Positions 44,061 to 49,592 of a stretch of 49,592 nt of DNA are shown piece by piece (the stretch's first letter is position 1; every line of letters starts with the position of its first letter). A program made the translations under genes and the position numbers. The stretch comes from Gnetum montanum (lineage: Eukaryota > Streptophyta > Gnetopsida > Gnetales > Gnetaceae), in assembly GCA_015680685.1 (NCBI GenBank), contig MNCI01007615.1:19554-69145 (forward strand). Direction: 5' to 3'. The notes beneath the pieces are model-generated. The model was not told where the DNA came from. It saw nothing but the letters and a program-made list of their open reading frames with translations, and made no database searches.

Positions 44061-46780
44061 GCCATCTCCCCCATGATTGAGTTGAAAGAAGGAGATCCAA
44101 AAAATTGAGCATGGTTGCCTATCCATTGAGGTATTTGTTACACTACCTTACTTTGGCTTATGGAAAGGCTTTATTTGTTGGATGTTGACCAACTGCTTTT
44201 TTTTAGGCTTTCAAGTTTGTATATGATCATGGCCGTAGAAGGAAAGGTTTCATCAATTATATAAGGCCCCTCCCACAATGTTTAGAATTTGGTTTTTTGT
44301 GGTACATGTGTGAGATTCCAATAAATAACCTTATCTTCTGGTTGGAATTTTACTTTCTATATTCTAAGATCATGACATTGCTTGTTGAATGCTTGTGCAC
44401 TTCATTTAAAAACAAGGCTACCAATCGATTTTTGTCTAGTACATTTAGGTTGATCAATCTTTCTTTTTGTGTTAGACTTAGGTCAAGATCAAAGTCACAA
44501 GCTACTGAGAGTGTATGGAGCTTGGATTAAATTAGGGGTGTTGGAAGCTTTTTGTACACTAGCTCATAGGGAGAGTAGCCAATAGGAAGTTTCCATGTTG
44601 AGTGGTAGGCCCAAAGGACATCGTTGAGTTTTATGCTCTAGTCTCTCCTATATTGGCTAATAGTTTTTGTTAGAATCTTTATAATCTCCCTATTAGTCAT
44701 CTTTGCTTGATTGTTGGATTGGGGATGATAGGATGTTATTAATTTATGTTCAACCTCTAAGCATTGCATGAGTCTTTGAAAAGTGGCACTTGTAAAATGG
44801 GTTCCATTGTCAGAAATTTATGCATGCGGCATCCCAAACTTGTTCAAAACATTTTGTTGTACATATTGACAATAGTGGATGATGTATAGTCAATGATGGA
44901 TGCTACTTCTACCCATTTGGTATAGTAGTCAACAATGACAATTATATATGCCTTGTTGTTAGACATGGGTGTGATGGGACGCATAAAATCTATGCCCCAT
45001 ATATCAAAGGATTCCAATGTGTGAATCCTCTATTGAGGACCCTCCATTCATGCAGTCATTCCACCATCTCATTGATAGCATTCATAGGATCGAACAAATT
45101 GATGGGTATCCTTAAAGATTATGGGCCAATAGTATCCTACCATCATGCTTTTTATGGCCATGCATCTCCTAGCATAGTGGCCCCCAAAAAGACCCTCATG
45201 AACATCTTGAAGAACATGCAATTGATCTACATCAGGCACATATCAATGAACCAGACCATTAGCACACATCTTGTAAAGGTATCCATTGATTTCCATAAAG
45301 TGCTTAGCCCAATGAAGAAATTGTTGTTTGTTCCTACGGTCCAAATCTTGTGAAATCTCTTGAGTAAGAAGATAAGTGAGGATGCCATCATACCATTTTG
45401 GGTCTACAGGAATTTGTTCATTTATTGTAGCAATAAAGAGGAGTTCATTAGGAAATTGGTTAGAGAGTAGACTCTCCTCTTTGTTATTCCATCATAACTA
45501 GGAAAAGTGGTCAATGATCACATTATTAGTTCCCTTTTGATCTACCATTTTAAGATTGAATTTTTGCAAGATCACCAGCCACCGTATGACACGAGGGCTT
45601 ATCATTGGCTTCTTCATGAGGAAGTAGATGGCACTATGATCATTGTGCATAAATACTTTATATCTAAGCATGTAGTGCCTGAACTCTTCTAGAGCATACA
45701 CCACCACCATCAGTTCTTTCTCTGTGGTGGTGTAATTCAGTTGTATTCCCACAATTCTTTGACTCACATTGTGGATGTAATATGGATGTTCTTATCATCC
45801 AACTGTGTAAGCATAGCTCCCAAGGTGTAGTTAGATGCATTCGTCATGATATGGAATAGTCTAGACCAGTCAGGTGCTTATAGAATTAGAGTCTCTATGA
45901 GCTTCTATTTGAGGCTTTGAAATGCATTTTCACATTCCTTGGTCTACATGAAGGGAGCATCTTTCTTTGTCAGCTTGACCAATGGTTTCACGATCTTAGA
46001 GAAATTCTCTATGAATCCCTAGTAGTAACTAATGTATCTAAGGAATGACCAAACATATTTGATGATTTCTAGTTGATGGGTGATTCCTTGGATGATCCCT
46101 ATCTTTTTGGAGTCTACCTTGATCCCTTCCTACAAAATTGGATGCCCCAATACAATGCCTTCTTGGATCATGAGATGGATCTTTTGCCAATTGAGCTACA
46201 AATTTGTTTCCACACATCTTTTTAGTACTTGCTCAAGGTGATAAAAGGCTTTCTCAAAGGTAGCATCATAAGTGGAATAATCATTCATGAAGACTTCCAC
46301 TCTGCTACCTATTTGTTGCTAAAAGATTCTTAAGACTAGACATTGGAAAGTGGCAAGAGGATTGCACAAACCAAAAGGCATCTTACAATATCCAAAGGTT
46401 TCCAAGGACTTGTGAATGTTGTTTTGGCTTGATCTTTTGGTGCAATTTGGATTTGGTTATAGCCACTATAATAATCTAGAAAATTATAATAATAATGCCT
46501 AGATATGGTGTCCAACACATGATCAACAAATGAAAATAAAAAATGATCTTTGAATGTTGCCATGTTTAACAACCTAAATTTGATAAAAATCCATCATTTT
46601 CCTCCTCTCTTTGGCACTATCATGAGTGGGTTGACCCATTCACTATCCATAATGAGATAGATGAACCCTACCTTAAGGAGTTGCTCAATCTTCTCTTTGA
46701 CAATTTGCTTTAATATTGGGTTCAATCACCATTGAGGTTGCCTCCTTGGCTTCATGGATAGATCAGTATAAATGTGATGC
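44061..46780 (-). pseudogene. pol: pol of element 5: RT, RNase H, integrase (broken)
   Basis: Minus strand. RT from about 46780: SEWVNPLMIVPK, then MATFKDHFLFSFVDHVLD (46572-46510) and QIQIAPKDQAKTTF. The active site reads VFMNDYSTYD near 46290, so one catalytic Asp has become Asn. RNase H 45767-45498: VYALEEFRHYMLRYKVFM and NNVIIDHFS. Integrase: IDFMRPITPMSNNKAYI near 44990 and YHPQSNNQAKMTNREI near 44725, then a C-terminal part ending near 44061. The layout is the same as in element 4, with different stops, so the two copies decayed independently. Confidence 0.85.
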
Positions 46781-46971
46781 TAGAATATCCATGGATCAAT
46801 TTTAGTGAGTTCAGGATATGACCAAGCAAAGGTTTTTGACCATATGTTGACCACTTTCAATAGTTTTGCTTTCTATTTTAGAGCAAGTTTGACATTGAGT
46901 ATGATTAGCTTGCCATTTTTTAATAATGCATATTTTAGGTCAATAAGTAGAGTTTTTAACTTTATGGACTC

Positions 46972-47289
46972 TTATTTAAAATTTTCAAGGATCTCCAACT
47001 CTTCCCAATTGGTATCAGCATTTTCATCATCAGAGAGTTGGTGATGAACTTGCTCTAGTTCATTCATGCCTATGACATAAGTGCATGTTAAGATTTTAGT
47101 AGGTTCCATGCAAATTGTGCTAGTATCAGAATCAACAATTAACCATTGGGTGCCCTCTTGTTTTGTGGCTATTGCATACAGACACCTTTGAATATCTACC
47201 TCATGCGCACATTGCTTACATGCAGAAATAGATGCTTGTTTCACAAACCAAAGTTTTTGCACATAATTACACTTTGTATTGCTGTACAC
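46972..47289 (-). pseudogene. Protease-RT linker of element 5
   Basis: Open frame on the minus strand between protease and RT, with an acidic end (DENADTNWEELEILENFK) as expected just before RT in this group. There is no catalytic motif. It is probably part of the original gag-pol polyprotein. Confidence 0.55.
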
Positions 47290-48415
47290 GATGCATGGAA
47301 CTCATTTCTTCTTGATCTTTCCAAATGCATTTTTCTTTAATATCTTCAGGGAAAGATCTCTGATGCTCATTCTTGCATCAATAGTGGTTAACCATGCCCT
47401 TTGCATAATTATTGGGAAGTCCCCCTTAGTAGTTTTCAACCTTGATTACTAGGAAATCTACAAGATAAGACCACCCACAAATAGTGATCACAATGTCTTT
47501 GATTATTCCCAAAGGAATAGTAATGGATTGGTCTACGAATTCTAATCTAATATGCTCTTCTTGAGAGGTGACAGGTTCCAAGTACTATACATATAATGAG
47601 AAATCAAGTTCACACCAGAACTTAAATCAAGAAGTTCCTTACATGGTTTATTCCTAGCAATTTGCAACTAGATAATAGGACCTCTAGGATCACCTAATTT
47701 CCTAGAAAGGTTGCTAGCCCAAATCCAATCAAATACAGCATGGGTGAGCATAATAGTATGGGTTTTGGATGGCATTTAGTTTGAAGGGGACATGATCAAA
47801 TTGTTTGCAGAGGATGAGGTAGGAGTAGGGTAACTAGCCACCTAAGTTTGTGATGGCTTAGTAGGGTTGTTGGTTTAGAAGAATGGTCTTTTACAAGCAT
47901 GAGATTTTGAACCCCTCGGTTGATGAACTAGTTGTAGATTGATGACCTTGGTAGCATTACATTGTTATGGCTGGGCTAGAAGTTCATCCTGCATAGATGG
48001 AGTAGGCATTGAGGGTGGAGGAATAGGTGTAGAAACATTAGGAGGATGAGGATAAAAGGTGGAATCCTCCTTAGAATGTGGAGAGTGATTTTTGTAGTAT
48101 TTAGGAGGATGGTAGTGATGTTGGAAAGGAGAAACATGACTAGAAGAGTCACGTGAAGATAGGGGTTGCTGAACATAATATCCATATTTATTTAGTTGCC
48201 TATAAAGGTACTGTTGCCTTGGTGGTAACATCCTCCATGAATTTTAGATTGGCAAAGTCTTTTTTTTTTACCACTTCATTAAGTGGTGATTCTTCTTTAG
48301 TATCACAAAATTGATCCTTCCTTTTTTTAATGGAAGGGTCTCTGTTGTATTCCTCTAAACTTTCATGTTTCCTCAACTCTCATTCTTCTTTTGCTACCTA
48401 CTCAATTAGCCTTTG
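47290..48415 (-). pseudogene. gag C-terminal fragment and protease of element 5
   Basis: From 48415 the minus strand reads a gag piece (IQRLIE, ELRKHESLEEYN) matching element 4 near 34390. It then skips the zinc knuckle and continues with the Tyr/Gln/Pro-rich tail (48231-47965: QQYLYRQLNKYGYYVQQPLS, ending DELLAQP). Protease follows at about 47760-47290. The catalytic Asp-Ser-Gly region reads LLDLSSGVNLIS near 47630, so the DSG triad is lost. The missing zinc knuckle is a real deletion relative to elements 2 and 4. Confidence 0.7.
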
Positions 48416-48959
48416 AATCACTATATGTGATGCATGGAACTATCTTCTTCTCGATCTTTCCACATATGTTTATCTTAGAGATTTCCAAGGAAAGATCGTG
48501 GATCCTAAGGCATGCGTCTACTGTGCTTAGCCATGCCCTTCCCATTATAATTGGGAAGTACCCTTCATTGTTGTTAACTTCGATCACTAGAAAGTCAGCT
48601 GGGTAGGACCAACCACATACAGTGGTAATAACATCCTCCACCAATCCTAAGGGAATGGTGATGGATTGGTCTGCCAGCTCTAGTTGTATGTTACTCTTCT
48701 TAAGTTGGGGCAGGTCCCAGGCTTGATACATCTTTTGTGAAATTAGGTTGACTCCGGAACCTGAGTCAAGAAGAGCTCGATCTAGTGCATTTCTAGCAAT
48801 CTGCAAATAAATAAAGGGACTCCTAGGGTCAGTTAGTTTCTTGGGAAGGTGGCCTACCTTGATCCAGTTAGTTACGGTATGTGTTAACATAATTGTATAC
48901 GTTACGCTCTGTTGGACTGAAGGGTTCTCCGAAGCGTTAGTGGTTAGAGGCCTATACAT
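48402..48959 (-). CDS. Retroviral-type aspartic protease region of element 6
   Basis: This 185-residue open frame is part of a larger gag-pol polyprotein; the ATG at 48959 is probably internal. The aspartic protease would cut the polyprotein during particle maturation. Catalytic ALLDSGSGVNLI is intact (DSG at residues 65-67), and the FPIIMGRAWL signature lies at residues 135-144. The last residues (after about residue 180) come from the gag fragment of element 5, so the frame is a junction product. This is the least decayed retroelement domain in the window, pointing to a younger element. Confidence 0.7.
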   Translation of the reverse strand: MYRPLTTNASENPSVQQSVTYTIMLTHTVTNWIKVGHLPKKLTDPRSPFIYLQIARNALDRALLDSGSGVNLISQKMYQAWDLPQLKKSNIQLELADQSITIPLGLVEDVITTVCGWSYPADFLVIEVNNNEGYFPIIMGRAWLSTVDACLRIHDLSLEISKINICGKIEKKIVPCITYSDSKAN

Positions 48960-49592
48960 GTACCCATCCGCTTGTTGTTGCGAGAGTTTGTCAGGGCTCC
49001 TAGTTTTGAAGAAGGGTCTCTTATTTGTACAGTTGTTAGAACTAGCACCCGGTTGGATATTTACATGTTGAATATTTACATCTCTCGCGAGTTACGTTGC
49101 TGCGGTTGAGTAGGTAATTCCCCTTGTATTTTTGGAACAGGTTGTATGGGAACTACAGGTGGAAGAGGTGCGGGTGGAGTTAGAGGATGGATTGAATGTG
49201 AGATATCTCCCGGAGGAGAAGGAGTCCTCCTGAAGTACTCCCGAACTTAGTAGTGACGGTGAGGAGTAGTGTGACCCATAGAGTCACTTGGAAAAACTGG
49301 CTGTTGCACATAATAACCGTAAGGATTGGGCTACCGGTAAGGGTATTGATGTGTTGGTGGTGGCATCCCCCATGACTGTGGGTATTTCCACTGCTGATGT
49401 TGTCCAATAGGCTATGGAGGTGTTTCACTTGGGTAATATGTTAAGGGTTGGTGGAACTACCTTGGGTTACCTTATGGATAAGGTAACCTTCAGGGTGTTT
49501 GCCGTTGATTAAGTCTTGGATTTAACACATACACCCCAGACTCCTGTAGATGTGAGATAATTGGGCAACATCCCTTAGGATGGTCATAGTAG
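48960..49592 (-). pseudogene. gag: gag C-terminus of element 6, cut by the window edge
   Basis: The minus strand begins at the window edge within the zinc knuckle (YDHPKGCCPIIS) and runs through a Pro/Gln/Tyr-rich tail (PNPYGYYVQQPV near 49325-49290) to GELPTQPQQRN near 49125. It leads directly toward the protease frame. A few stops and frameshifts are present. It matches element 4 at 34790-35330. Confidence 0.7.

Larger units (their letters stand above)
29741..48415 (-). mobile_element. Element 5: Athila/Tat-like gypsy element, minus strand, with element 4 nested
   Basis: From right to left on the minus strand: gag fragment and protease (48415-47290), RT (about 46780-46000), RNase H (45900-45498), integrase (45350-44061), non-coding boxes (44060-42471), a promoter-like leader, a 3' coiled-coil ORF (41972 to about 30840), polypurine tract, and 3' LTR (30624-29741). 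Element 4 plus its 5-bp duplication interrupts the 3' ORF. The 5' LTR and first part of gag are missing; element 6 sequence abuts near 48416. Every domain carries stops or frameshifts. Confidence 0.75.

Noticed and set aside
1-49592. CRISPR array, bacterial operon or tRNA gene
   Set aside because: No regular repeat-spacer pattern, no polycistronic gene order and no complete tRNA cloverleaf boxes were seen; the introns and retroelements are those of a plant nucleus.

Overview
The window looks like intergenic DNA from a large, repeat-rich seed-plant genome, perhaps a conifer or other gymnosperm. The one intact host gene is a beta-tubulin on the minus strand with the classic plant exon pattern (394, 270 and 671 bp). 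Nearly everything else is old LTR-retrotransposon sequence, mostly of one Ty3/gypsy type. The clues to that type are a tRNA-Asp-like primer binding site, an FMDDFS reverse transcriptase motif and no visible chromodomain, all of which fit the Athila/Tat side of the family. One degenerate Ty1/copia element is also present. The plant assignment is firm; the gymnosperm suggestion is inference only.

Layout, left to right. 1-3507: 3' end and candidate LTR of one element. 3508-7221: LTR, primer site and broken gag of element 1. 7222-14180: element 2, with two LTRs and a gag but no pol; a 132-aa reading frame of unknown function sits where pol should end. 14184-17435: element 3, a gag/protease fragment followed by a coiled-coil 3' ORF; part of it appears to be assembled in the wrong orientation. 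17437-21323: copia integrase, RT, RNase H and a candidate 3' LTR. 21324-28130: the beta-tubulin locus. 28151-28320: a SINE-like insertion. 29741-48415: element 5 on the minus strand, with gag fragment, protease, RT, RNase H, integrase, a long non-coding region, a 3' coiled-coil ORF, polypurine tract and 3' LTR. Element 4 (plus strand, 31960-41420, flanked by TTCAT) is nested inside the 3' ORF of element 5. 48416-49592: gag/protease end of element 6, minus strand.

How the parts relate. All the gypsy copies share one plan: LTR, tRNA-Asp primer site, gag with a shortened zinc knuckle, pol, a long non-coding stretch with conserved boxes, then PPT and LTR. Elements 3 and 5 also carry a coiled-coil ORF after pol, in the position where Athila-type elements carry an env-like ORF. 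In element 5 this ORF is preceded by a TATA box, a 20-bp perfect palindrome, a motif shared with that element's own U3, and a possible leader intron ending at the ATG. This 3' module is the most interesting part of the window. None of the retroelement genes is fully intact.
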